Positions 26,501 to 36,652 of a stretch of DNA of 64,000 bases are shown here, piece after piece (position 1 is the first letter of the stretch; each line of letters starts with the position of its first letter). The notes below the pieces were generated by a model. It was not told where the DNA came from, made no database searches, and saw only the letters and a program-made list of their open reading frames with translations. The DNA comes from Anisakis pegreffii (taxonomy: Eukaryota; Nematoda; Chromadorea; Rhabditida; Anisakidae), in the NCBI GenBank assembly GCA_035041965.1, contig JAPYMA010003062.1, forward strand, positions 1 to 64,000, given 5' to 3'. A program made the translations under genes and the position numbers.

Positions 26501-29434
26501 TTAAAAGAGATTTATGCTTATTTTGTTAAAACGAGGTGAAAATGAGAGTTCTACTGGAACGGAAGAAGAGTAATTCATGGGAGCTTGGTCATGTTGAGAG
26601 CTTCCAGAAAGCATTACACTTGACATTATTAGCTGTAGTTTTTATGAAGAAGTGCGCAAACCGTTTCAAATTCTTCTTCATTTTGTATCATATCGTATCA
26701 TATCAGTATTATAAGGATTCATGATGTAATATCAGTGAAAATCTGGGGAGAATTTCAATGACTTGTTATATTTTACGTTGTTTTTTTTTCGTTTTTTGCC
26801 ATACTTGAAGTCAAAAATTGATCCGTCAGGGCAATTTGATCAGCGATTTAATGAACGTGTAAAGAGCTGTGAATAGATTAATGAGCAGTGGTCTTTTGGT
26901 TCTTTTCGTTCCTGTCTTGTTGAGGAGCAATTCAGAACGAGTTTCTTTCGCTCAAATGAAAAAAGTTTTAACTTTTTTCCATCCATTATGTTCCATATAA
27001 CAAATTTCAACTATTCGATTTGTTGTAAGTTAATGAAAAGGGCAGTAAAAGTCAATCATAAACAAAAATCTTGTCTGCAACTCATTTATCACAAGGGAGA
27101 GGTTATCAGCAAACCAGAATTTTCATGTGTTTTATTGAGTTTATGGCCATTGCAATTGTGCGAGAACAATAATTGCATTGTATTTTCTCTACAGCCTTTT
27201 GCCAAGCAAACATTATTTTTGCTTATTCATTTTATTGGAACCAATTATACGTCTAGCATTGGTTTTTGTGGTTGTTATCGACGTCGCTAGTCGAAGTTCG
27301 AAGTTTTTTCGTTAAGACATAATAATCTAGATTGAATTGATTAAGGACTAGTAACTGCAAGTGATCAACGTTATGGGAAGACGAATTGTGAGGAATAGAG
27401 CAAGAAGAGAATAGGGTGAATGAGGAGTTTTTGAGTTGAACATAATATTTTTTTGAAGTAGGTTGTTGGTGAGAGTATGGGGAAACTCTTGAAGATTGGA
27501 AACGAAATGTTTTTTTTGCAGGATTGGGCTACTGCTTCTCGGCCTCATTACCTCCACTTCTAGCGACTGCAGCCAGTTGGTTTTTTATTCAATTGCAATT
27601 TAGTGTTGTTTTTCGATAACTGATGATTTTCTTGTTGCATCATAGTGTTTGCCAGCAATTTATACTTATAAGTCCATGAAAAGTGCATACTTAACGTATT
27701 GCAATCCGATGATAAAAATGAAATTTAAAATTGCAATACAGATTTAATAAAATGTCAAGTATTAGAATGATAACTAAGAATTTGATATTGATGATAATAA
27801 TAAAGGAACAGCAATAATAAAACATGACAGCAATAATAACAAAATGATAATGATAACGACTTCAACCCATTAGAATTTTTCAGTCTGCTGAAAATTTTGT
27901 TTTTCCGTTTTGTTTTTCATTTTTATTCCAGCCTTCAGTTCCTCTAGAATCCCGTCATAAAACGTAAACTTTTTCAGGTGAAGGCCTTCGTGTCCTAGGC
28001 AAAGAACCAGATCGTTTTGAGCGTCTCCATCGAAATGCTCGTTTCATGCACAACACTCTTAAGAAAGTCTTTGAATCGAGCAGATTTGTGATCAACGGAG
28101 ATGAGCTCAGTCCTGTTCAGCATATATACTATGACAATGAAGAAAGCCATGGAACAGAGTTGGAATCTGATGAGAAATTGGAAGATTCTGAGAAGAAAGT
28201 GGCGAGAGAAATGGCTGGCAAAAAGCTGGATGAATTGGTTGATAAGGTTATTTGAGTTGATGAATTCGGACTGCTGAAAGGCAAAAATTTATGTTTTGTG
28301 GAGAGATCCGCTGAGATGATTTGTTTCGTCGTTTGCATTTCAATGGAAATTTTGCATTGAAGTAAGTGTTCCATTTGTGATCCGATATCGTTTTGTATTT
28401 GTAGATGTTCGAGCGTGGTATCACGTTGACTAGAGCTCGTTATTTGAACGCACAGGAGGCATTCCCGATCAGACCGAGGTAATACGGTGTCATTATTATT
28501 AGTGTTGATATTGTTATCTATGTCGTTTTTATTATTATTATTATTATTATTCTCATTACTATTATTAAATTATGTATTATTATTAATTAATTTATTATTG
28601 TTATTAATATTGTTATTATTATCTCATGATCATTAGTATTACTATGCTTATGTATCATATGACATGCGCGTTATCGTCATAATCACAGCCAATATGATCA
28701 CTAAAGATCATTTGATGTAGTTACACTCATATTCTCATTGACGTTCATTGGGTTGTAGCAGTTTGGTAAATTTTTCGTTGATTTAATGTATTGAAACAGT
28801 CGAAAATACGAATTGAAGTGAGGTGATCGAATTTGATGATTTCAATTTTTGGTGTCATTTTATCATTATTATCAAATGGCGATGAACATCTTCTGCGAAA
28901 TTTGTCATTAATTTGACAGAAGGAAAGTGCAGAAAAGCAGACTCAAGCACGCATACGCATACACCCAACGGTCCTTTTTAATGAAAACCTCATTTAAACC
29001 TGTCACATTGAATAGCGTAGATGGTGATTGATCGACGAATGGAATGAAAAACCTGAAAGTATCAGAACCGAATTGAGTTTTTTGGTTGCTCGATTTTGAT
29101 TTTAGAACAACTCCAAATTTTTTTGTTGTTGTCATAAATTTCTTAAGTGATCGCGAAATTTCATTCAACGTTCATTTAAAGGGAAAAGTTTATTGCGTTT
29201 GATTAATTTGCAAATTGCGTTCTAGGGTTCATCGCACGGAAAATTTTCAAAAATTCCTGAAACATTGAGTAAATTTAATGAGTTTGACGAATTGTGACGT
29301 ATAAATTTGTCATTTTGCTGTAAAAAGATTAAACTTTTTTTAGCATTCGGTTAATGTTGCAATCGGAATTGAATGAAGACGAACTGAATCGAATCGTAAA
29401 GGCATTCGAAGAGATTTTGCCGACAATCGACTGA
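11566..29434 (+). CDS. sptl-1: serine palmitoyltransferase subunit 1 (SPTLC1 / LCB1), 12 exons, 499 residues
   Basis: SPTLC1 is the non-catalytic partner of SPTLC2 in the ER enzyme that condenses serine with palmitoyl-CoA, the first step of sphingolipid synthesis. Exons: 11566-11643, 11836-11940, 12107-12201, 12446-12539, 12712-12925, 13331-13452, 13848-14019, 25676-25807, 27522-27575, 27978-28246, 28405-28478, 29344-29434. All phases agree. A membrane helix lies at about 30-50. [19 protein letters not shown], then [20 protein letters not shown] (Cys139 matches human C133), [14 protein letters not shown] and [10 protein letters not shown] follow. The exon-8 motif [13 protein letters not shown] lacks the PLP lysine, as expected for subunit 1. 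Human SPTLC1 has 473 residues. Intron 7 is 11,656 bp and encloses the antisense trehalase gene. Exon 7 could instead start at 13680, adding 56 in-frame residues. Confidence 0.95.
14020..15100. other. left part of SPTLC1 intron 7, 3' flank of trehalase
   Basis: Intronic for the plus-strand gene and downstream of the minus-strand trehalase stop at 15101. It includes imperfect taa/ata simple repeats around 14840-14930. No coding frame stands out. Several tttatt strings (aataaa on the minus strand, for example 14431-14436) could serve as the trehalase polyadenylation signal, but none is clearly preferred. Confidence 0.5.
15101..20651 (-). CDS. trehalase (GH37) with long N-terminal extension, 10 exons, 1067 residues
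   Basis: Trehalase hydrolyses trehalose to two glucoses. Exons from 5': 20651-18955, 18407-18281, 18025-17899, 17630-17434, 17298-17201, 17020-16785, 16413-16149, 15863-15765, 15660-15516, 15313-15101; the lengths sum to 1068 codons. A signal-anchor or signal peptide covers residues about 1-25. Residues about 30-475 are Pro/Ser/Asn-rich and low in complexity. The GH37 domain starts near 480. Signature 1 [14 protein letters not shown] is at 628-641, the catalytic acid lies in [10 protein letters not shown] (Asp784), signature 2 [10 protein letters not shown] is at 924-933, and the catalytic base lies in NGGEYENQ (Glu993), followed by AGFGWTNG. The last 20 residues are hydrophobic (about 1048-1064), suggesting a GPI or tail anchor. 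Introns 5 and 8 use GC donors. The whole gene lies antisense inside SPTLC1 intron 7. An acceptor lies 10 nt before the ATG. Confidence 0.95.
20652..20668 (-). promoter_or_regulatory. probable trans-splice acceptor of the trehalase gene
   Basis: On the minus strand ttttcag ends at 20662, followed by a 10-nt leader and then ATG at 20651-20649. With no upstream coding exon, this fits spliced-leader addition and fixes the start: translation begins at [19 protein letters not shown] rather than further upstream. It rests on motif and position only. Confidence 0.5.
21566..21627. repeat. 27-bp perfect inverted repeat with 8-nt loop
   Basis: The left arm at 21566-21592 begins aattcatcgcagcc. The right arm at 21601-21627 ends ggctgcgatgaatt. 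The arms are exact reverse complements over 27 bp and are separated by tcttatgt. The match ends with a non-pairing base on each side. It lies about 0.9 kb upstream of the trehalase start. Transcribed, it would form a 27-bp hairpin; as DNA it could extrude a cruciform. No flanking target-site duplication was noticed. Function unknown. Confidence 0.95.
24681..24799. repeat. 40-bp tandem repeat, three copies
   Basis: The unit aggaatgtcataggattgat plus ggaatctgtaatttgtc recurs at a 40-bp period across three copies, with single-base differences (cataggattg versus cgtaggattg, and gtaatttgtc versus gtagtttgtc). It lies in SPTLC1 intron 7, 0.9 kb before exon 8. Confidence 0.9.
28497..28630. repeat. 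imperfect (att)n microsatellite in an SPTLC1 intron
   Basis: A run of tta/att trinucleotides with interruptions, inside the intron between exon 11 (ends 28478) and exon 12 (starts 29344). It is low-complexity sequence with no coding potential. Confidence 0.85.
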
Positions 29435-32383
29435 AAAGATGACGGAAATTTGCAATCGAAAAGAGGAGAACACTGGAAAGATTTTCGACTTTTTTTCTAT
29501 TTTTCGTTTTACTCAGCTCGTTTCCTTTATGTGTTATGACTGATTCCATCAAGTTTCCGTGTGAATTTCTTTTTTTTTCTGATTCGAATTAAATTTTTGG
29601 GTCGAAATAATTATTTCCATTATGTTGATGTCAATTAGTTCGTTGCTGTTCGTCGAATTGATTTGTCGGTAAGTTTGTGAAACTGGATGAATGGAAGGGA
29701 TTAATGTGGTTATGATGACACAAGAAATAACAAATATAACATTGATATGCTGGAATTAAATCGAAGAAAAACGGAAATAAAGAGTAAAAACTTGTGCCGA
29801 TGAAAGAATTCGTCATAATTTGTCTGAAAATTGTCGGATTATAGAGGGAAATTCGCATAAAATCTTCTTATTTGGAAAAACTTAAGGAATTGACAACCTT
29901 ATGCAAAGATTAATATGTTCTAAAGATTGTAGAGATGCTTTAGAATTTGTTCGTCTCATATTAGGAACTCTCCAGAAATTTTAGAACCACAAATTTGTTT
30001 TTATCGACTCTTTGAAAATCCGAATGCCCTAAGTTTTTTACATTTATATCACGGCATACATATCCGTCCAGTTGTGATATCGCCTTGAAGCTCTTACCTA
30101 TCCTGCATACATATCCATCTGGTTATGAGGTTTGATTTGAGTATATGGTTGATTTGAATGGGTAATTAATTTGTTGTATTTTGCTATCCTTTGGTATTTG
30201 TTATTTGTTCATCCTCTAGTTACGATCATGATTAATGCTGTTATTGTTATTGTGACAATTAGTATTATTGTTATTATTATTCTCTTAATCAGTATTGATG
30301 TTTTTGTTGTTAGTATGATTATTGTTGTGAATCTAATCACTTGCTAATCAAGTTATCACTAGTTTTGATTTGTTCTTAATAATTTCTAATCGATCAAGTT
30401 TTTATGTAATGATACACATATGCATTTAGCTCAGATGTAAGGGTTAGAGGTGCTTGAGTTGACGCATTCAACTCTCCGATGCGTTTACGTTTGAGAAGGC
30501 GAGAAATTTGGAATCGCCTTGTTGAAAGTCAGAAGATATGATGTGTGTATAGAGTTCGTTTACAGTTCCGTTCATTGAATTCACCAAGAAGTTGTTGATT
30601 TGCAGAGTTAAGCGAGTGTTTGAATTGTCGTACAATAAATTTGTTGTATCATTTGAATTTGGCTTGTTCGATGATGGTTTGCATAAAGAAGCTGAACAGA
30701 AACATGTTGGAAGAATAGGAGTAGTTGAGAAGGAAAAACAAGTAAAAATTTGTGAATATTCGTGAATTCGTGAAGTAAAAATTCGCGAATTTCATGTATA
30801 AAACGGAAAAAAATTAACGAAGGTTTATGGCATATGGAGAAAAAATCACAAAATGAAGACGAAGACGTATGAAAAAATTAACATCAAAGCGATTTTCAAC
30901 GAAGTATTGATGAAATAAAGTACTCTGTTGATTTGCGGGTTGACGTTATCGAAACTGATCGAGAAGCGTCATCATGGTTTGTTGTTTACTTCGAAAAGAC
31001 AGAGTCACATATGATCAAAATCAATTAAAAATTGAATCGGAACAGTTAGAACTTTACTTCCGGACACACATAGCAGTCAGTGGTTGTTCCGTTTTGTTTT
31101 TGAGAAATTAGACGTTTAAGAGGCAGTACTGGAAACTAGTCGCAGTCCTCTGAAATAATGATGCTCATATAGTTTTGTTTGAGCATCATGGCTATTAGAT
31201 AGTATCATTACAATGATATTTATTATTACTACTCTTGCCATCAAAACAACGAAAAACATGTGGAGCTTGATAAAAACTGGATTTTTTTGATGAAACAAAT
31301 GTATCAAATTTTCTGTAGAGCAGTATGAACTGAAGATTGAAACTCACAAATTTGATTGAAAAATTCAAAAACATTGGAGGAATTATCATACGTATATGAC
31401 GAAGACGAGAGATTGTGAACATTTCCGATACCTTGTACGCATTGAATTTAAAAATTTCCCTTACTGTTAGTTTTTGCACAGAATAAAATTTGAAAACCAT
31501 AAGAATTCCAGAAATCTACAAAGTTGGAATGCGCAAATATTTACTTAATGTCAGCAGTTCGCTAAATACGACGTCGTGAATTTAAGAGGGTTTAGCTGTC
31601 ATAAATCAACGAAAATTATACTATCAGCTGTCATAAATTATGCTGTCCTGAAAATGATGGCAACTGCATACCATATTAACAATGAATGAAAAAGCAATCG
31701 CATAAATATTTCAAAAAAACACTAAGATTTACAATAATGAACCATAGCAATTATGTTTTTAATCATACCATAAGATTTAGAAATGATCACCAAAAATATC
31801 TCCATGTATTGTAGAAGGCATCGGCAGTGTCGATATCATAATGAGATCATGTGATACAATAATAATACGACATAATAACGTAACAGTAATTCAAGTATCG
31901 ACGTAATAATACGACTAATAAACTCTGAGGCATTCACAATCACTGCTGACTTTAATCAGCAATGCGATAGTGCTAGCAGTACCCAGCAGGACACCAATAA
32001 CAATTTGAACAGTAATATTAAGAGCCGTAATGACCATTCGAAGTTTCAAGTTTTTAATCACCTGTGCTCATTGAAATTTAGTCACACTTCGCAATCAAAT
32101 CGGTTAGATCATAACATCAACAACACAAGAATGATCCAAACGAGATTGAAAACATCTTACAAAATATTAGACGCATTAGGAACAAAGCCTACATTTAAAT
32201 TTATGAACACGACTTGATATCAAACATTCTGTGGAGATCTCATTATTTGGAAATTACAGCAGACATGAGCAATCACATTGCCAGTCTCAATACGCTTTTA
32301 AAAATATCAATCCTGTGAATATGATGAGCATCACATTCGAACAAACACAGGCTAGCTCGGAAAAATGATGATTTCTTCAAATC
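29435..32383. other. intergenic region after SPTLC1
   Basis: It contains the presumed SPTLC1 3' UTR; an aataaa at 29776-29781 is a candidate signal about 340 nt past the stop. The rest is AT-rich with att/gtt simple repeats near 30230-30330 and no ORF with coding character. It ends where satellite array 2 begins. Confidence 0.5.
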
Positions 32384-35300
32384 ATAGGTTATTTTCTGAA
32401 GGTATTTTAGTTGCTGGGCAGCGCTCAATTCGATGCATTGTATCACTAATGATCAATATGCACATTAATATAGCAGCAATAGCATCACCATCTTCAAACT
32501 CACGGTGTCCTCAGGTTTGCCCAGTAACATGGTTTTTTCTTCACATCATTAGATTCACCAGATTCTCTACATTCAGAAATGTATATATGTTGTCGGGCGT
32601 TTTTGCGTATTTGAGGAGATATAGGTTATTTTCTGAAGGTATTTTTGTTGCTGGGCAGCGCTCAATTCAATGCATTGTATCACTAATGATCAATATGCAC
32701 ATTAATATAGCAGCAATAGCATCACCATTTTCAAACTCACGGTGTCCTCAGGTTTGCCCAGTAACATGGTTTTTTCTTCACATCATTAGATTCACCAGAT
32801 TCTCTACATTCAGAAATGTATATATGTTGTCGGGCGTTTTTGCGTATTTGAGGAGATATAGGTTATTTTCTGAAGGTATTTTAGTTGCTGTCTTCAAACT
32901 CACCATCTTCAAACTCACGGTGTCCTCAGGTTTGCCCAGTAACATGGTTTTTTCTTCACATCATTAGATTCACCAGATTCTCTACATTCAGAAATGTATA
33001 TATGTTGTCGGGCGTTTTTGCGTATTTGAGGAGATATAGGTTATTTTCTGAAGGTATTTTAGTTGCTGTCTTCAAATTCACCATCTTCAAACTCACGGTG
33101 TCCTCAGGTTTGCCCAGTAACATGGTTTTTTCTTCACATCATTAGATTCACCAGATTCTCTACATTCAGAAATGTATATATGTTGTCGGGCGTTTTTGCG
33201 TATTTGAGGAGATATAGGTTATTTTCTGAAGGTATTTTAGTTGCTGTCTTCAAATTCACCATCTTCAAACTCACGGTGTCCTCAGGTTTGCCCAGTAACA
33301 TGGTTTTTTCTTCACATCATTAGATTCACCAGATTCTCTACATTCAGAAATGTATATATGTTGTCGGGCGTTTTTGCGTATTTGAGGAGATATAGGTTAT
33401 TTTCTGAAGGTATTTTTGTTGCTGGGCAGCGCTCAATTCAATGCATTGTATCACTAATGATCAATATGCACATTAATATAGCAGCAATAGCATCACCATT
33501 TTCAAACTCACGGTGTCCTCAGGTTTGCCCAGTAACATGGTTTTTTCTTCACATCATTAGATTCACCAGATTCTCTACATTCAGAAATGTATATATGTTG
33601 TCGGGCGTTTTTGCGTATTTGAGGAGATATAGGTTATTTTCTGAAGGTATTTTAGTTGCTGTCTTCAAACTCACCATCTTCAAACTCACGGTGTCCTCAG
33701 GTTTGCCCAATTCACCAGATTCTCTACATTCAGAAATGTATATATGTTGTCGGGCGTTTTTGCGTATTTGAGGAGATATAGGTTATTTTCTGAAGGTATT
33801 TTTGTTGCTGGGCAGCGCTCAATTCAATGCATTGTATCACTAATGATCAATATGCACATTAATATAGCAGCAATAGCATCACCATTTTCAAACTCACGGT
33901 GTCCTCAGGTTTGCCCAGTAACATGGTTTTTTCTTCACATCATTAGATTCACCAGATTCTCTACATTCAGAAATGTATATATGTTGTCGGGCGTTTTTGC
34001 GTATTTGAGGAGATATAGGTTATTTTCTGAAGGTATTTTAGTTGCTGTCTTCAAACTCACCATCTTCAAACTCACGGTGTCCTCAGGTTTGCCCAGTAAC
34101 ATGGTTTTTTCTTCACATCATTAGATTCACCAGATTCTCTACATTCAGAAATGTATATATGTTGTCGGGCGTTTTTGCGTATTTGAGGAGATATAGGTTA
34201 TTTTCTGAAGGTATTTTTGTTGCTGGGCAGCGCTCAATTCAATGCATTGTATCACTAATGATCAATATGCACATTAATATAGCAGCAATAGCATCACCAT
34301 TTTCAAACTCACGGTGTCCTCAGGTTTGCCCAGTAACATGGTTTTTTCTTCACATCATTAGATTCACCAGATTCTCTACATTCAGAAATGTATATATGTT
34401 GTCGGGCGTTTTTGTATCACTAATGATCAATATGCACATTAATATAGCAGCAATAGCATCACCATTTTCAAACTCACGGTGTCCTCAGGTTTGCCCAGTA
34501 ACATGGTTTTTTCTTCACATCATTAGATTCACCAGATTCTCTACATTCAGAAATGTATATATGTTGTCGGGCGTTTTTGCGTATTTGAGGAGATATAGGT
34601 TATTTTCTGAAGGTATTTTTGTTGCTGGGCAGCGCTCAATTCAATGCATTGTATCACTAATGATCAATATGCACATTAATATAGCAGCAATAGCATCACC
34701 ATTTTCAAACTCACGGTGTCCTCAGGTTTGCCCAGTAACATGGTTTTTTCTTCACATCATTAGATTCACCAGATTCTCTACATTCAGAAATGTATATATG
34801 TTGTCGGGCGTTTTTGCGTATTTGAGGAGATATAGGTTATTTTCTGAAGGTATTTTAGTTGCTGTCTTCAAATTCACCATCTTCAAACTCACGGTGTCCT
34901 CAGGTTTGCCCAGTAACATGGTTTTTTCTTCACATCATTAGATTCACCAGATTCTCTACATTCAGAAATGTATATATGTTGTCGGGCGTTTTTGCGTATT
35001 TGAGGAGATATAGGTTATTTTCTGAAGGTATTTTTGTTGCTGGGCAGCGCTCAATTCAATGCATTGTATCACTAATGATCAATATGCACATTAATATAGC
35101 AGCAATAGCATCACCATTTTCAAACGTTTTTGCGTATTTGAGGAGATATAGGTTATTTTCTGAAGGTATTTTTGTTGCTGGGCAGCGCTCAATTCAATGC
35201 ATTGTATCACTAATGATCAATATGCACATTAATATAGCAGCAATAGCATCACCATTTTCAAACTCACGGTGTCCTCAGGTTTGCCCAGTAACATGGTTTT

Positions 35301-36652
35301 TTCTTCACATCATTAGATTCACCAGATTCTCTACATTCAGAAATGTATATATGTTGTCGGGCGTTTTTGCGTATTTGAGGAGATATAGGTTATTTTCTGA
35401 AGGTATTTTAGTTGCTGTCTTCAAACTCACCATCTTCAAACTCACGGTGTCCTCAGGTTTGCCCAGTAACATGGTTTTTTCTTCACATCATTAGATTCAC
35501 CAGATTCTCTACATTCAGAAATGTATATATGTTGTCGGGCGTTTTTGCGTATTTGAGGAGATATAGGTTATTTTCTGAAGGTATTTTAGTTGCTGTCTTC
35601 AAACTCACCATCTTCAAACTCACGGTGTCCTCAGGTTTGCCCAGTAACATGGTTTTTTCTTCACATCATTAGATTCACCAGATTCTCTACATTCAGAAAT
35701 GTATATATGTTGTCGGGCGTTTTTGCGTATTTGAGGAGATATAGGTTATTTTCTGAAGGTATTTTTGTTGCTGGGCAGCGCTCAATTCAATGCATTGTAT
35801 CACTAATGATCAATATGCACATTAATATAGCAGCAATAGCATCACCATTTTCAAACTCACGGTGTCCTCAGGTTTGCCCAGTAACATGGTTTTTTCTTCA
35901 CATCATTAGATTCACCAGATTCTCTACATTCAGAAATGTATATATGTTGTCGGGCGTTTTTGCATATTTGAGGAGATATAGGTTATTTTCTGAAGGCATT
36001 TTAGTTGCTGTCTTCAAACTCACCATCTTCAAACTCACGGTGTCCTCAGGTTTGCCCAGTAACATGGTTTTTTCTTCACATCATTAGATTCACCAGATTC
36101 TCTACATTCAGAAATGTATATATGTTGTCGGGCGTTTTTGCGTATTTGAGGAGATATAGGTTATTTTCTGAAGGTATTTTAGTTGCTGTCTTCAAACTCA
36201 CCATCTTCAAACTCACGGTGTCCTCAGGTTTGCCCAGTAACATGGTTTTTTCTTCACATCATTAGATTCACCAGATTCTCTACATTCAGAAATGTATATA
36301 TGTTGTCGGGCGTTTTTGCGTATTTGAGGAGATATAGGTTATTTTCTGAAGGTATTTTAGTTGCTGTCTTCAAACTCACCATCTTCAAACTCACGGTGTC
36401 CTCAGGTTTGCCCAGTAACATGGTTTTTTCTNNNNNNNNNNNNNNNNNNNNNNNNNNNNNNNNNNNNNNNNNNNNNNNNNNNNNNNNNNNNNNNNNNNNN
36501 NNNNNNNNNNNNNNNNNNNNNNNNNNNNNNNTCTTCAAACTCACCATCTTCAAACTCACGGTGTCCTCAGGTTTGCCCAGTAACATGGTTTTTTCTTCAC
36601 ATCATTAGATTCACCAGATTCTCTACATTCAGAAATGTACATATTTTGTCCA
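32384..36652. repeat. satellite array 2, interleaved 178-bp and 237-bp units, about 21 copies
   Basis: The core gtgtcctcaggtttgccc occurs about 21 times. Neighbouring cores are usually 178 or 237 bp apart. The 237-bp form carries a segment containing gctgggcagcgctcaattc and gatcaatatgcacattaa; the 178-bp form replaces it with tcttcaaactcaccatcttc. Both share the block ending gaggagatataggttattttctgaag. At least three units are rearranged: 33686 lacks about 30 bp after the core, near 34410 one joins early to the long insert, and near 35126 one joins to a truncated copy. Copies are close to identical except for single-base differences (gcatatttg and ggcatttt near 35964-35998). The family also forms the array at 2551-4580. 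The array is interrupted by 100 Ns. The long reading frames come from the 237-bp period being a multiple of three. Confidence 0.95.
36432..36531. other. assembly gap of 100 Ns inside satellite array 2
   Basis: Exactly 100 Ns, the conventional size for a gap of unknown length. It falls within a repeat unit with satellite on both sides, so the true array is probably longer than shown. Confidence 0.99.

Noticed and set aside
30425..30490. tRNA-like string ttagctcagatgtaagggttagagg
   Set aside because: It resembles an A box only. There is no anticodon arm in place, no B box and no closing acceptor stem.
2551..36652. CRISPR array interpretation of the tandem repeats
   Set aside because: The units are contiguous satellites without unique spacers, in a eukaryotic genome.
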